Shown piece by piece: positions 45,298 through 56,580 of a stretch of DNA of 64,000 nt. A program made the position numbers and the translations under genes. The notes under the pieces are model-generated. The model saw only the letters and a program-made list of their open reading frames with translations. It had not been told where the DNA came from and ran no database searches. Within the stretch, counting starts at the first letter, position 1; every line of letters begins with the position of its first letter. Location of the stretch: positions 3,100,001 to 3,164,000 of the forward strand of contig JAEUWY010000005.1 of the NCBI GenBank assembly GCA_022059125.1, read 5' to 3'. The DNA comes from Corynespora cassiicola (taxonomy: Eukaryota; Ascomycota; Dothideomycetes; Pleosporales; Corynesporascaceae).

Positions 45298-48200
45298 ATG
45301 GCCGCGTCGTCGTCGCAGCCCGTGCCGCTGCACTCGCCCGACACCACCCCCGTCGACCTCCGCCATCCCACGCCCGACCTGCAGTCGCTGCAGGGAGCCT
45401 ACGTCGGCAACATCGAGCGCCTGGAGGAGCACGCCGAGCGCATGAGCGAGCATGGCTCCGACCTGGGCGAGGAGATCCGCAAGCTGCAAATCGAGCAGAA
45501 GCTGTCCGACAGCCGCCGCTCGTCGCTGCTGTCCGCTGCGGGCGCCCCCCCCGCCGACGAGCCCCTTCGACACATCAGCACCCGCAGCCGCAATGCCTCG
45601 ACCAGCTCCTATACAAACTCAATAGTCGATGTCAATGGCGCCGCTCGCTGGGGCGGCTACTCGCCTGGCGGCTACATCACCTCCCCTGTCGGCTCGTTGC
45701 GTTCTGCTTCCTTTTCCCAGCCCGCGCCCTCCCTGCAGCGCCAGCGCTCCGGCTCACGTGCTTCACGTCTGGGACAGGTCATGCAGTCAGAAGAAGAGGA
45801 CAACTACATGACACATGCTTCGCCTCCGCATGCTGCCCGCGACGGCTCGCCCTCGCTGGTCAAGCAGCGCTCGGTGTCGTCCTTCACCCGCAAGTACGAC
45901 CAGATCGCCCAGGAGATTCAGGAGGAGATGCACAACTCCCAGCTGGACGAAACCAACTATGCAGGCCAGCCCTCCCACCATGAGCAGCACGCCCACCGCT
46001 CCCACCCTGACCATCACGACCTCCCGGACCGCCCGCCCACGGCTGCTTCCACCGACACCACCCACCAGGCCCGCACCCTGTGGCATGACTTTGACGGCGT
46101 GCATTGCCCCGATACCGTTCCAGAGGAAGATGCCACTCCCTCGCATGGCAGCGGCAGCCGCCAGTCGTCGATGCTCAAGTCTGCTCCGGACATGCTCCCT
46201 CAGGGCGCTCCCCCTCCTAGCGATGGCATGGTCTTCTATCCGGCTCCCGTGCCCAAGATGCTGAATATGCCGAAACGCCTCTCCCAAGTGCCTGCGGCAG
46301 CCACTCAAGCCCGCCGTCGGACTCAATTGTTAGAATCCATGCAAGCTGAGAATAGAAAATCAACCGCATGGATGCACGAGGGTGGTAGTCCTGCAGACCG
46401 ATCCAGCAGGATGATGGACGCTCGAAAGAGCCGACAGAGCCTAGCGAACCTACCACCCCAGCTGCGCGCAAGTGCCTACTTTGACCAAGTGGCACCCGCC
46501 CAGGAATTCGAGGTCAAGGGAGACTCGGCCGAAGACACTCTGAATAATATTCTGGAAGCCTCTGCACATGCCCCCGTCTCCGCCTTTACTGATCATCCAT
46601 TTGCTGGACATGTAGGAGACGAGGTGTACGGCAGGGACCACGCCCGCAGGGCCTCGAAAGCCAATGAGCTCGACTTGGCCGAAACAAGGAAAAGCCGTAG
46701 CTCCCTCAACCTTCTCGATACTCGCTTGAACTCAAATGGTGACCCACTGAACAAGCTGAAGAAACGAAACAGTTCAGCAGACTTGAACCTCCTCACCGTG
46801 CGTGCAAGCGAGAGTCGAATGAGTCTTGGGGATGAACTCGATGAGCCCGACAAGGATGCTAGAGGCCCGGACAACGCAAACAACATTACGCCGACCAGAG
46901 ATTCGTTTGATGCAGAGCGTAGGAGCAATGCTGATGATGAAGAGGAGGTCATAGAGGGCGAAGAAGAGCAGGAACAGCACTTTGGTCCTCCTACCACGCT
47001 CTTGGCCGAACTTCAGATGCGAAAGCAGCAACAAAAGAACCGCAATCTGACGGCGGCTACGGCCTTCCCTAATGGCATGCATTCCACACTTCTAGAACTA
47101 GATGCTGTTGCCGAAGTAGAACGAAAAAAGCGAGTGAGAACAAAGGTCAATCTGGCTTGGGAAGCCCAGCCATTGCCAGGCGCCGAGGACGAGTCCTCAG
47201 ACGAAGATGTGCCACTTGGTGTTCTGTACCCTGGACGTGAAGGGCTACTGAATAAAAAGAGAGGCGGCACAGCTCCACAGCAAGGCCAAGACTGGGATCG
47301 TCCTCTGGGTCTCATCGCACAGAGAGAGCTAGAAGATAACGAGCCGCTAAGTCGACGCCGCAACAGACTTCTTGGCGGAGAGCCCCACAGACCAAGGGAC
47401 ATGAGCCCCGGCAAACGCCAAACTCACCACCCGGATCCATCAACGAGCCAACCTCACCTTGGTGACCCTGCCCCTCATTCCGAGCCCGAAGAAGAGGAAG
47501 AAGGAGAGACTTTGGCCCAGAGGGTACGTCGTCTAAAGAACCAACAGACATTGGACAACGCCATAGGTGATGTTCGAAAGAGTACTGTTAGCGGTGACTT
47601 TGCCGCTGAGATGATGAGTCAATTCGGTATGCCAGAAGAGGAAGATAAGCCAAAGCCCACCGCTCTTGGTCAACCAGAAGAAGAAACATTGGGTCAACGT
47701 CGTGCTCGGCTGCAAGCGGAAGCGCTTGCCAGGGGCGAAGCCAACCCCCTTGGTAATAGACCTCCTCTTCGTGCCTCTATGAGCATGGCCGACGTTCTGG
47801 GAGCACATCCTATTGACCATACCAATCAAGCGCGCAAGGTTTCGGACGAAATGCTCATGTCTGCTTTGCCACCAGGCAGTCTCCTTCGACAAAATGCAGA
47901 GAAACAAGAACGTCGTAAACTTGACAAGCACGACCAAAGCAAGCGCATCTCTAGTTTTGGCAGCCTTGACCAGCCACTGCTTGGGAAAGACATGGATAAG
48001 ATAGCTGCAGACCAGCCGATTGCAGGCAAGATCCAGGCCTACAAAGATAAAATGAGCGGGCGGACCACGCCGCATGGCATGCCACAGTCCAATCCCATGT
48101 CGCACTCGAATCCGTCCATGGTGTTCAACGAGCAGACAACAGGGAGGATGACCCCAGCAATGTCAGCAATGAATCTACCTGCACAGCGCAACAGTGTCTA

Positions 48201-48564
48201 CCCCCAGGCGAATATGCCCATGGCTAGCCCTGCTATGGGAATGGGTGGAATGGGCATGGCGCCCAACAACTTTGGCTACCCAGCTGGCAACATGAACGCA
48301 GTGCCCCCTCAAATGATGGCAATGAACATGGGGATGATGGGGATGCCTATGGGCGGCATGCAGGGCATGACATATCCTTATCCGCAGATGGGCGGCATGG
48401 GTAGCATGCAAGGCATGCGACAATCATCCATGGTCAATCTCCCGATGCAGATGAACCCCATGCAGATGCAACAAAATCCGAACATGATGATGATGATGGA
48501 ACCGCCAATGGACCCCAGGCAGCGCGACATGATTGACAGGTGGAGACAATCAGTCATGCACTGA
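45298..48564 (+). CDS. Unknown 1088-residue disordered protein with Met-rich C-terminus
   Basis: Single-exon gene of 1088 residues, starting at the first ATG of the frame with a good context (GCCATGGCC). I do not recognise the family. A predicted coiled coil lies near the N-terminus (GNIERLEEHAERMSEHGSDLGEEIRKLQIEQKL split over about residues 38-70). A long Ser/Pro/His-rich region follows, with basic Ser-containing SRRSS and RQRSGSR patches and an acidic stretch around residue 560. Between residues 680 and 810 a short charged motif recurs three times (NEPLSRRRNRLL, GETLAQRVRRLK, EETLGQRRARLQ), each about 55 residues apart. The last 150 residues are rich in Met, Gly, Asn and Gln (MGMAPNNFGYP, MMAMNMGMMGMPMGG), a prion-like composition. 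A role as an RNP or scaffold component is inference from composition only. Confidence 0.85.
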   Translation: MAASSSQPVPLHSPDTTPVDLRHPTPDLQSLQGAYVGNIERLEEHAERMSEHGSDLGEEIRKLQIEQKLSDSRRSSLLSAAGAPPADEPLRHISTRSRNASTSSYTNSIVDVNGAARWGGYSPGGYITSPVGSLRSASFSQPAPSLQRQRSGSRASRLGQVMQSEEEDNYMTHASPPHAARDGSPSLVKQRSVSSFTRKYDQIAQEIQEEMHNSQLDETNYAGQPSHHEQHAHRSHPDHHDLPDRPPTAASTDTTHQARTLWHDFDGVHCPDTVPEEDATPSHGSGSRQSSMLKSAPDMLPQGAPPPSDGMVFYPAPVPKMLNMPKRLSQVPAAATQARRRTQLLESMQAENRKSTAWMHEGGSPADRSSRMMDARKSRQSLANLPPQLRASAYFDQVAPAQEFEVKGDSAEDTLNNILEASAHAPVSAFTDHPFAGHVGDEVYGRDHARRASKANELDLAETRKSRSSLNLLDTRLNSNGDPLNKLKKRNSSADLNLLTVRASESRMSLGDELDEPDKDARGPDNANNITPTRDSFDAERRSNADDEEEVIEGEEEQEQHFGPPTTLLAELQMRKQQQKNRNLTAATAFPNGMHSTLLELDAVAEVERKKRVRTKVNLAWEAQPLPGAEDESSDEDVPLGVLYPGREGLLNKKRGGTAPQQGQDWDRPLGLIAQRELEDNEPLSRRRNRLLGGEPHRPRDMSPGKRQTHHPDPSTSQPHLGDPAPHSEPEEEEEGETLAQRVRRLKNQQTLDNAIGDVRKSTVSGDFAAEMMSQFGMPEEEDKPKPTALGQPEEETLGQRRARLQAEALARGEANPLGNRPPLRASMSMADVLGAHPIDHTNQARKVSDEMLMSALPPGSLLRQNAEKQERRKLDKHDQSKRISSFGSLDQPLLGKDMDKIAADQPIAGKIQAYKDKMSGRTTPHGMPQSNPMSHSNPSMVFNEQTTGRMTPAMSAMNLPAQRNSVYPQANMPMASPAMGMGGMGMAPNNFGYPAGNMNAVPPQMMAMNMGMMGMPMGGMQGMTYPYPQMGGMGSMQGMRQSSMVNLPMQMNPMQMQQNPNMMMMMEPPMDPRQRDMIDRWRQSVMH

Positions 48565-49563
48565 GCACCGCTACCGATTGGCCCGATTGTGTTTCTTTTT
48601 CTCTTCTTTTTCTTTTTTACATTTGGACATCAACGTTTCGATCTTGTCGTTTTTTACATTATTTCCTCTTAGCATATGGTACATCTTTCTTTGGATCTGA
48701 ACATGCATTATATGGCGTCAAGTTTTGGTAGGAGGTTCAAATTGGATGCACAGGCAGGCACAATGGTCGATTGGATATGGGATATAGAGAGTGCCATTGG
48801 TATGATGTTGTATATTTCACACATCTGCCCATAATACTTGTCTCCTTGTGGTTTCCAGCTTTACAATTTCCTTGCTGATGCACGCGATCTGTCTACCCCA
48901 CCCCCTTAATCAAGTCCAGTTTATCAAGCGTTCCTTTTTGGTGAGAAGAAGAAAAATGTTAGGGCGCGTGTGAGCCAAAAGCTGCTGTCACGTTGTGCCC
49001 ACGTTCACAGGGCCGAATGTACTTGCTATCATGGTGAAGTAAGCGATTTTTAGTGCCTCTACCTAGGTGCAGTCAGCTAACCCGGTGGTTGGTAGCCGTC
49101 TTTAATGCTCAATGCCCAACGCTCAACAGCAAGGGCAGCACCAACAAAATAAAGTGTCCTATCTGGCCCGCCTCAAATCCTTCCTAACTGTCCAAGTAAG
49201 CTTCAGAATAGACACACGGCGCGCGGGCCAAAGGTCCGTTTAACGTTAGTCTAGTGTGATCACGCATGTCCCCTTTTCCATACAAGGGCTAAAGGCCGGG
49301 ACATTCCCGGTTTCGATGCACATCCCCCGGACACACTAAGTGTTCTCACATGAACAACGAGCCTGTACCGAACACGCGAGGCGATAAACGCATAGGTAGG
49401 TAGCAAGCCCCCAGTGAGGGGTCGGCCGTTTATCAACAGCGACACTTCCCACTCGCTCGCCGGCAGGCCTCTGGAACGCGACGGCACTCGCAGAAATCCA
49501 CCCTGCCAGAACCCTTCCTCCTATCGACGACGACTGCCGCACCCTGCTGGCTCCTGAGTCAGA
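48565..49563. other. Intergenic, no gene seen
   Basis: 3' flank of the 1088-residue gene, with T-rich tracts, and the promoter of the FLVCR-like gene. No coding sequence recognised. Confidence 0.5.
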
Positions 49564-51351
49564 ATGGACGAGCTCGCACAGTCTCCGAGCCATGGTAGCA
49601 TGAGCAAGGACGCGATGCGCGTCCAGGAAGATGCGAGCGAGCCCAGGGATACTAGCCGGACTGGCCAGTCGTCCACGTCGCAGCAGCATCACGAAAGAGA
49701 TGAAGATGACGAGAATGTTCATGGCCATCATAGAAGAAGCTATAGCCACACGCATTTTCGGACGTACAAGAGGAGGTGGTTTGGGCTTGCGCAGCTTGTC
49801 TTGCTCAACATTGTCGTTAGTTGGGACGTACGTATCGCCCGCCTTGCCCAAATGGTCCATGTCGAGTGTGTTTGAGTCATGCCATATTCACGAAGCTGAC
49901 GAGCGACGCAGTGGTTGACTTTTGCGCCTATCTCGACAACGGCGGCTGCATATTATGGCGTCAGCGAGACGGCTATTAACTGGCTGACCACCGCCTTCTT
50001 ATTCGCCTTCGTGGCTATCTGTCCGTACGTATACGTGGCTATTCTGCGGCAAAAAAAGCAAAGACTGACGTCTTCCAGTTTAACCATCTGGACACTACAT
50101 CGTGGCCCGAAGGAAAGCATCATGTGCGCATCCGTGCTGCTTCTCGTGGGCAACTGGATAAGGTATGCGGGCACGCGAGCATCCGGCGGCATCTATGGCG
50201 TCGTCATGTTCGGCCAAATCCTAACCGGATTTGCTCAGCCGTTTGTGCTGGCTGCTCCTACCCGGTACTCGGACCTGTGGTACACGGAAGCGGGCCGTGT
50301 GAGAGCTACGGCGGTAGCGTCTCTGGCCAATCCATTCGGTGGCGCCGTAAGTTTAGATTCGCCTGGCATCATATAATTGAAGAACGTCCTGCTAACGCAT
50401 TTACAGATTGCCCAGCTGGTCGTAAGTAAATTCATCTGGCAGTATGTGAAGTGCTCATCTCAATACTAATGCGAATGCCAGAACCCTTTCCTGGGCTCCG
50501 TATCCGAAGTAGTTCTCTACGTTTCCATCATTGCAACCATAGCATGCATTCCCTCCTTCTTCATTCCTGCCTCCCCGCCGACACCTCCATCAGCTTCCTC
50601 GGCAATTAGCAAGACGCCTATCCTTCACTCAATAAAGCACATGCTACAATCCCCCCCCTTTTACATCGTATTGCTCGCCTTCAGCATTTACGTTGGCTTC
50701 TTCAATGCCTTCTCCTCGCTCCTGAACCAGATTCTGTACCCCTACGGCTTCTCCGAAGACGAGGCGGGGATATGTGGCGCCGTGCTCATCGTGGTCGGTC
50801 TGATAGCGTCAGCAATCACCTCGCCCATCTTCGACCGGACGCACAAATACCTCCTCGGCATCAAGGTCCTATGTCCACTCATTGCGATCTCGTATCTGGG
50901 ACTGATTTGGGCACCGCAAACGAGGGGATTGCCCGCACCCTATGTGCTGAGTGCAATTCTGGGCGCGGCCTCGTTCTCGCTGCTGCCCATTACGCTCGAA
51001 TATCTCGTAGAGATTACGTTTCCAGCATCACCGGAGGTCAGCTCGACGATATGTTGGTCGGGCGGTCAATTGTTGGGGGGGGTGTTCATTGTGATCATGA
51101 ATGCGCTCAAGAACGATCGCCCCGTTGATCTCGAGGTAGTGCGAGAAGCAGGACGGGGGCAGAGCAGGGGGGCTTCTCCTCCTGGACACATGCGGAATGC
51201 ATTGATCTTCCAGGCGGTCATTGCTTGCGCCGTCCTACCTTTAATCATGGCTCTGGGATCGAAGAAGCTGAAGCTGTCCCACGGAGAGGGCAGGCTCCAG
51301 GTAGATGAGCATCGAGAAGAAGATGAAGTGGTTACTGGGCAGGATCCCTAA
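49564..51351 (+). CDS. MFS transporter of the FLVCR/DIRC2-like group
   Basis: Five exons (49564-49827, 49912-50024, 50079-50346, 50407-50421, 50482-51351) give 509 residues. Exon 4 is a 15-nt micro-exon encoding IAQLV, and its inclusion keeps the frame and restores [20 protein letters not shown] across a membrane segment. The hydrophilic His/Asp-rich N-terminus of about 70 residues is followed by membrane helices from [19 protein letters not shown] onwards. The sequence [38 protein letters not shown] is characteristic of the FLVCR group (substrates proposed in animals include heme, choline and ethanolamine). The second half continues with [26 protein letters not shown] and [24 protein letters not shown]. 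The fungal substrate is not known. Confidence 0.9.
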
Positions 51352-51659
51352 GAGTGGAGTTATACAGAGAGCGTCATTTTTCCTTGTAGTGATATGTAAA
51401 GGGGTTGGTTATTTTCCCTAAGCACGTAGTAGTTGGAATGGAATGGATGGGGATCCACCGATTGCTTCGTGATCATCGTATACAAACGTCATCAAGAGCT
51501 GCGGGGGAATAGTACATTGATAATCTAAACATGACTCTGGTATTTACATGTACATGCAATCGGCTTGTCATTAAAACCAGAAGCACCCGCAGCGGTCCCC
51601 ATGGAAGATGCGTCCCGGGGCTGTACGGCGGGGGAATTCGGCTCGGGCGAGTGGGTGGT
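51352..51659. other. Convergent 3' regions
   Basis: Short non-coding stretch between the 3' ends of the FLVCR-like gene and QCR6. No gene seen. Confidence 0.5.
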
Positions 51660-52355
51660 TTACTTGAGTTGGGCGAAGAGCTTAGGGGCAGCACATTGGG
51701 TTGCGCAGTGGGCGAGGTGGAAAACTGATGGCCGTCAGCACATGCAATGGCAAGATGATGCGAGTGGTCTCCAGCCTTACATTCTTCGACGCAGTCCTCG
51801 CTGGCCTTGCCGTCGTTCTCGATCTGGCCAGTTACGCGCTCGACACACTCGTCGTAGTGGTGCTTTGCTGGGGCGCACTCCTTTGAGTTGGCGCACTCTG
51901 GATCGGGAACGTCAGTCAATGTCTCTAATGGTCCATGGCGCGCAGTAGAGGGGGGCGTATAGCGACGCGGAGTGTTGGGAGCCCCGTATCCGTCGGAGCT
52001 CCCATCACAGCCCAACGGCCACCGTCTGGTCGCAAACAACGCCGTGCAGCGGAAAGCAAGACGACTCACCCTCCTCGAGCTTCTCCTTGGGGTCGACAGT
52101 CTCCTCTTCTTCCTCCTCCTCCTCTTCCTCCTCGGCCTCGTCCTCGTCGGCGTCGCTTGGCTTGTGACCCTGCTCGTCGCTCTCGCCGCCCTCCTTGGCG
52201 TCCTGCTTGTTCACCTCGGCCTCCTCGCCGGACTGCTCATCGGTGCCGGATGCAGGCGTGTCAGTCGAGGTGCCGCCCTGGGGAGGAGCCTCGGCGTCGG
52301 GCGAGGGGTGGGAGAAGGTGTCCCAGACGTCGGAGAAGAAGTCGGTGATGCCCAT
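51660..52355 (-). CDS. QCR6: Cytochrome bc1 complex hinge protein (subunit 6)
   Basis: Three exons (52070-52355, 51781-51897, 51660-51724) join in frame to give 155 residues. The N-terminus MGITDFFSDVWDTF is followed by a strongly acidic Glu/Asp run (about 70-90), the usual feature of the hinge protein. The Cys-rich helical hairpin follows: ECANSKECAPAKHHYDECVERV, then EDCVEEFFHLAHCATQCAAPKLFAQLK at the end, with each segment matching the family. The protein sits on the intermembrane-space side of complex III near cytochrome c1 and assists docking of cytochrome c. The last exon, only 65 nt, was found by its conserved ending and is easily missed. Confidence 0.95.
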
Positions 52356-52619
52356 TGTGGTCGGTGGCCGGCAATTGGGTCGCGGGATGGGCGCGTTGCG
52401 GAGGAGACGGGGTGGATGAGGAGGGCTTGAGGGTTTTCGAGCTGTCAAGTCCACAGGTCGCCGGGCCCGAGAGGACTTCGGGTGCCAAGCCGCTAGCGGA
52501 CGCAGAAATGTCATCACATTTCGATGGCAGTGATTCGCGCACACAGAGCTCCCTCCGTTGGGATGAGGACTACGGATTGCGCGGATTGCGGCGTCAATTG
52601 AACCGGGCTATGGCTTGCT

Positions 52620-53421
52620 CTATCCCCTGTGCCGCCGGAAGGCCTCCTTGACGCTGACGCCCGTCTCCACGTCGGCAATCACCTTCTCGTCGGCGCCCAC
52701 CAGCTGCGGCAGCAGCTCCAGCACGTCATCCACCAGGGCCTGCGGGACCGACACGACTCCATTCTCGGACGGATCTATCATGATGATGTCCCCTGGCGCC
52801 ACGCTCACGGCCCCGATTTGCACAGGCACGTTCCGCGCGTGGAACTTGGTCTCCGCCCCCGCTCCGATTATCGACGTGCCCTTGGCCCACACGGGCAGAT
52901 TGAGCTCGCTGAGCGAGACCAGGTCTCGAACTCGCCCGTCTACCACCACTCCCTGTGCCCCGAGGTGCTCCATGCGTGCTGCCATGATGCCCCCGACCAC
53001 GGCGCAAGACTGTCCCGGCGGTTGGCTGATGACCACCACCGTGTCCGTCTGCGTGTAATCTGCGTACGGCGTGCCATCGACAAGGTTGGACTCTGGTATG
53101 CTCTCTGGCATTGCTCTGGGGCTTGGGAATGATGGTGAAGCTTTAGACACCATGTAGAAGGTCGAGGCCGGGGCGAGCACCTTGCTCGGTATTGGCTTGG
53201 AAACATCCGCCGTATGGGGGGCAGGCTCTGATAGCACTCCAAATGAATACACGGTAACGTGCATCGGACAGAAGGTAAAACGTACTGATGTCTGCCAAAA
53301 AGCCGGCGCCAGGCACCTTGAGTTTGAGCAGTGCGTCCGCAAGGTCACACGCCGAGTATTTGGACAGCTCCCTCCATCTAGGGGCCGACATTGTAGATAC
53401 TGCTCTCCCGAACACGTTCAT
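52620..53421 (-). CDS. RraA-fold aldolase/decarboxylase (HMG/CHA aldolase-like)
   Basis: Two exons (53286-53421, 52620-53227) with a 58-nt GTACGT intron give 247 residues. The RraA-family core is clear: YSACDLADALLKLKVPGAGFLADI near the N-terminus, then PASTFYMVSK, GQSCAVVGGIMAARMEHLG, and the active-site stretch GVVVDGRVRDL, followed by FHARNVPVQIGAVSVAPGDIIMIDPSENGVV. The Arg-Asp pair in DGRVRD and the preceding Gly-rich turn are the substrate- and metal-binding elements of 4-hydroxy-4-methyl-2-oxoglutarate aldolases. These often also decarboxylate oxaloacetate. Fungal members such as yeast YER010C have no settled physiological role. Start at 53,421 or at the better-context ATG at 53,391 is undecided. 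It is divergent from YME1. Confidence 0.9.
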
Positions 53422-54080
53422 TGGGGATTCAGGACTGGAGCGCCGGACAGGCGCTTTCACGAGACGCCAGGCACAAGCTTTCAGGTGGGGTTCCTTAGCC
53501 CCGCCAACCGAGGAATTGGGTAAATCCCGTGCGTATTGGTGGCTTCCAAGCCAAGCAGGCATCTATATTGACAGATAGGCATTGCTTCAGAATATTGGGG
53601 CCATGTTTCCCTCTACGAGTCAACCTGGAAGAATACTCTGATTTTAGCGCTAGATGGTACTCATACGAGAACACCTGTAGCTAGGTTGGTACCTACCTAG
53701 GCAGATAGCCCGTGAGGTAGTCGACACCATTTTCTAGCTCTTGAACACTATCAAAGATGGTTAAAGAGAGATATCTGGAGTCTGGGCACGTGTTTCACAT
53801 CGCACGCGCAATCATGGACGTCAGCCCGCCCGCGCCCACGTGGGAGAGTTCCTGAGTGAATCGAACGGTCACGTGTGCCAGCTGCCAAGGGCGATCTCCG
53901 GGGCGGTCGGACGTCGGGGCCCGTCGACGCGATTCTCTTCTATGCCAGCGTCATGGTTTCTAACCATCGCAGCCCTCCTCCTCCCCCCATTTGAGGCGCG
54001 ATCGTTCCTTCAGCGCCCGCGAGCTGGTTGTCTACCTATCCTCCGGCGGCGCCTGCCGCATCACTAAACGCTACATCACC
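53422..54080. other. Divergent promoter of RraA-like gene and YME1
   Basis: 659 bases without a supportable gene. They contain three CACGTG boxes (next entry), all nearer the YME1 start. Confidence 0.55.
53787..53875. promoter_or_regulatory. Three CACGTG E-boxes
   Basis: CACGTG hexamers occur at 53,787-53,792, 53,837-53,842 and 53,870-53,875, within 90 bases. The hexamer is the site for bHLH factors (Cbf1- or SREBP-like). Three in so short a promoter is more than expected by chance and suggests real control of YME1, the RraA-like gene, or both. Confidence 0.55.
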
Positions 54081-56580
54081 ATGGCTTTCCATGCGCCCAT
54101 CGCCGTCCAGGTCAGTCTTTGCCACGGCGCCGAAGCCGCACGCCGCACGCCATGTACACTGCCTCCTAACTCCATCGCAGAATGTCGTGGCCGCTACCAC
54201 TGAGCTGTGGCCGACCATTTCCACCGTCCTGAAGTCTCCCTGGCAGGGTCTAGCTAGGCAGTCGCCTGCTCTGCCCGCTGGGAAGGCTCTCTTGACTCCC
54301 GCGTCTCCCGCCCCGGCCGCCCAGCTAGTCTTGCCAGACTTCCTCCAATCCGTCCCCGTATCTGCGCTCCGTCAACCCTCGTCACGAGCAACTATGAATA
54401 CTGCTCCCAGCGTCTCTGCGATGCTGTCTGCAGTGCCCCACAGTGCGCTACGCCTGTGCAATCCCATCACTAGGAGCATGCCCCTCAACTCGTTCATCGC
54501 TAGGCAGTATTCGACTCGTACACGTATGGGCCCTCTCAAGCGTGCTCATCCCTCTATTCCTTCCGGCCAGGTCGGTCGCATCGGTCTCGCTCTCTCTCAG
54601 CAGCGTTCTATCTTCGGCGGCCCTTCGCGCAACACTCTCTCAAGGCTAGAACAGGCGGCAAACAACAACCCCACCAGTCCATCCGCTCAGGCTACCTTCT
54701 ACTCTGCATTGCTTCGTGCCAACATGCCTCAGATAGTGGTCGACAGGTACCGTTCCAACCATTTTGCCACCAATACCGCAGTCGACCAGTGCTATCGCAA
54801 GGCCCTCGAGAAGCTTGGCCAGACGGACGTTCAGGCTGGACAGAATGTGCAGGGAAATTTGTCGTCGCAGCAGATGCAGGCCATTGGACAAGCCGTTGGT
54901 GCCCACGTCGGTGGTGGTCAGGTTGGCATGGCCCGCAGCGGTTCAGGTCAGAAGAGCGACCCTCTCTACGTTGTCGTCGAAGAGTCCATGATGAGCTCTG
55001 TCTTCAAGTGGGCAAGATGGCTCCTTGGTTTTGGCCTAGCTGCATATGTCGCTCTTATCCTCGTTACCATCTTCATCGAAACCAGCGGTGTTCTCAAGAA
55101 AGTCGGTGGTGGAACGTCTGCTGAGGTTCGCCCCGAGCACCAAAACACGCGATTCAGCGACGTCCAGGGCTGTGATGAAGCCAAGGAAGAACTTACTGAT
55201 ATTGTCGACTTCCTCAAGAACCCTGACCGTTATAACAAACTCGGTGGTCGTCTCCCCAAAGGTGTCTTGCTAATTGGCCCCCCTGGTACTGGAAAGACGC
55301 TGCTTGCGCGTGCCGTCGCTGGTGAAGCCGGCGTCCCTTTCTTCTACATGTCTGGCTCCGAATTCGATGAGGTCTATGTTGGTGTTGGAGCCAAGCGTGT
55401 GCGCGAGCTCTTCAGCGCTGCCCGGTCCAAGGCACCTGCTATTGTATTCATTGACGAACTCGACGCTGTTGGTGGAAAGCGTCAATCCCGAGATGCTAAT
55501 TACCATCGTCAGACCCTTAACCAACTTCTCAACGATCTAGATGGATTTGATCAGAGCACTGGAGTAATCTTCATCGCTGCTACTAATCATCCGGAAATTC
55601 TTGACAAGGCTCTCCTTCGCCCCGGTCGCTTTGATCGCCACGTACAGGTAGAATTGCCAGATGTCAAGGGGCGTCTTGGCATTCTCAAGCATCACACCAA
55701 GAAGATCCGCCTCTCCCCCGATGTTGATCTCTCTTCGATTGCCCGTGGTACTCCTGGTTTCTCTGGTGCCGAGCTCGAGAATCTTGCCAACTCTGCCGCC
55801 ATACAAGCTTCGAAACTGCAGGCCAAGCAAGTTACGGTTAGTCATCTTGAATGGGCCAAGGACAAGATCATGATGGGATCTGAGAGGAAGACTCGCGTTG
55901 TGCCCCTCAAAGACAAGTTGCAGACCGCTTATCATGAAGGCGGCCACACACTTGTCGGCCTCTATACTAAAGGATGGAACGAGGTCCACAAGGCAACCAT
56001 CCTTCCCAGGGGACATGCAGCTGGCATAACCTATTTCCTCCCTCACGAAGAACACCATCGCTTGCGCTCGCAGTATATTAGAGACTTGCAGGTCAGCATG
56101 GGTGGCAAGATGGCTGAAGAGATTGTTTTTGGTGCCGAAAATGTCGGCGACGGTGTTTCCGGTGACATCCAGCAGGCTACCAAAATGGCCTACAGGATGG
56201 TAACGGTCTGCGGTTTCTCAGATCTGCTTGGCAACGTCGACTTCAGCTCAAACTACGAACAAGTTTCGCCCGAAACCAAACGACTCATCGACAATGAAGT
56301 CCGCCGGCTGATTGATGAGGCCAAAGACAGCGCCAAGACGATCCTCCAGAAGCATCGGAAAGAACTTGACTTGCTGGCTCAAGCTCTTGTCCAGTATGAA
56401 ACCTTGGACAAGGACGAAATCACCAAGGTCATTAAGGGCGAAAAGCTTAAGGATCGCTTGATGGCCATGCCCGACGTTCCCATTCACGTTCCAGATGTCC
56501 CCGTTCCTCCTAAGGTGACGCCTCCAGTTTCTGGAAGTAATGACTCTGGCCCTCCTTCAGGCTCTGGCCTCCCAGCTTGA
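54081..56580 (+). CDS. YME1: Mitochondrial i-AAA protease (Yme1/FtsH family)
   Basis: Two exons (54081-54110, 54181-56580) give 809 residues. The tiny first exon encodes [10 protein letters not shown] and is joined over a 70-nt GTCAGT intron; without it the frame has no ATG near the mature N-terminus. A long Ser/Ala/Pro-rich presequence comes first, then a membrane segment at about 285-310 ([19 protein letters not shown]). The AAA module follows with Walker A GPPGTGKT at about 376, pore loop [17 protein letters not shown], Walker [13 protein letters not shown], and the second region of homology [21 protein letters not shown]. The M41 zinc protease motif HEGGH lies at about 595. One membrane span and the Yme1-type GRLPKGVLL context place it in the inner membrane facing the intermembrane space, where it degrades unfolded or regulatory proteins. 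Confidence 0.95.
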
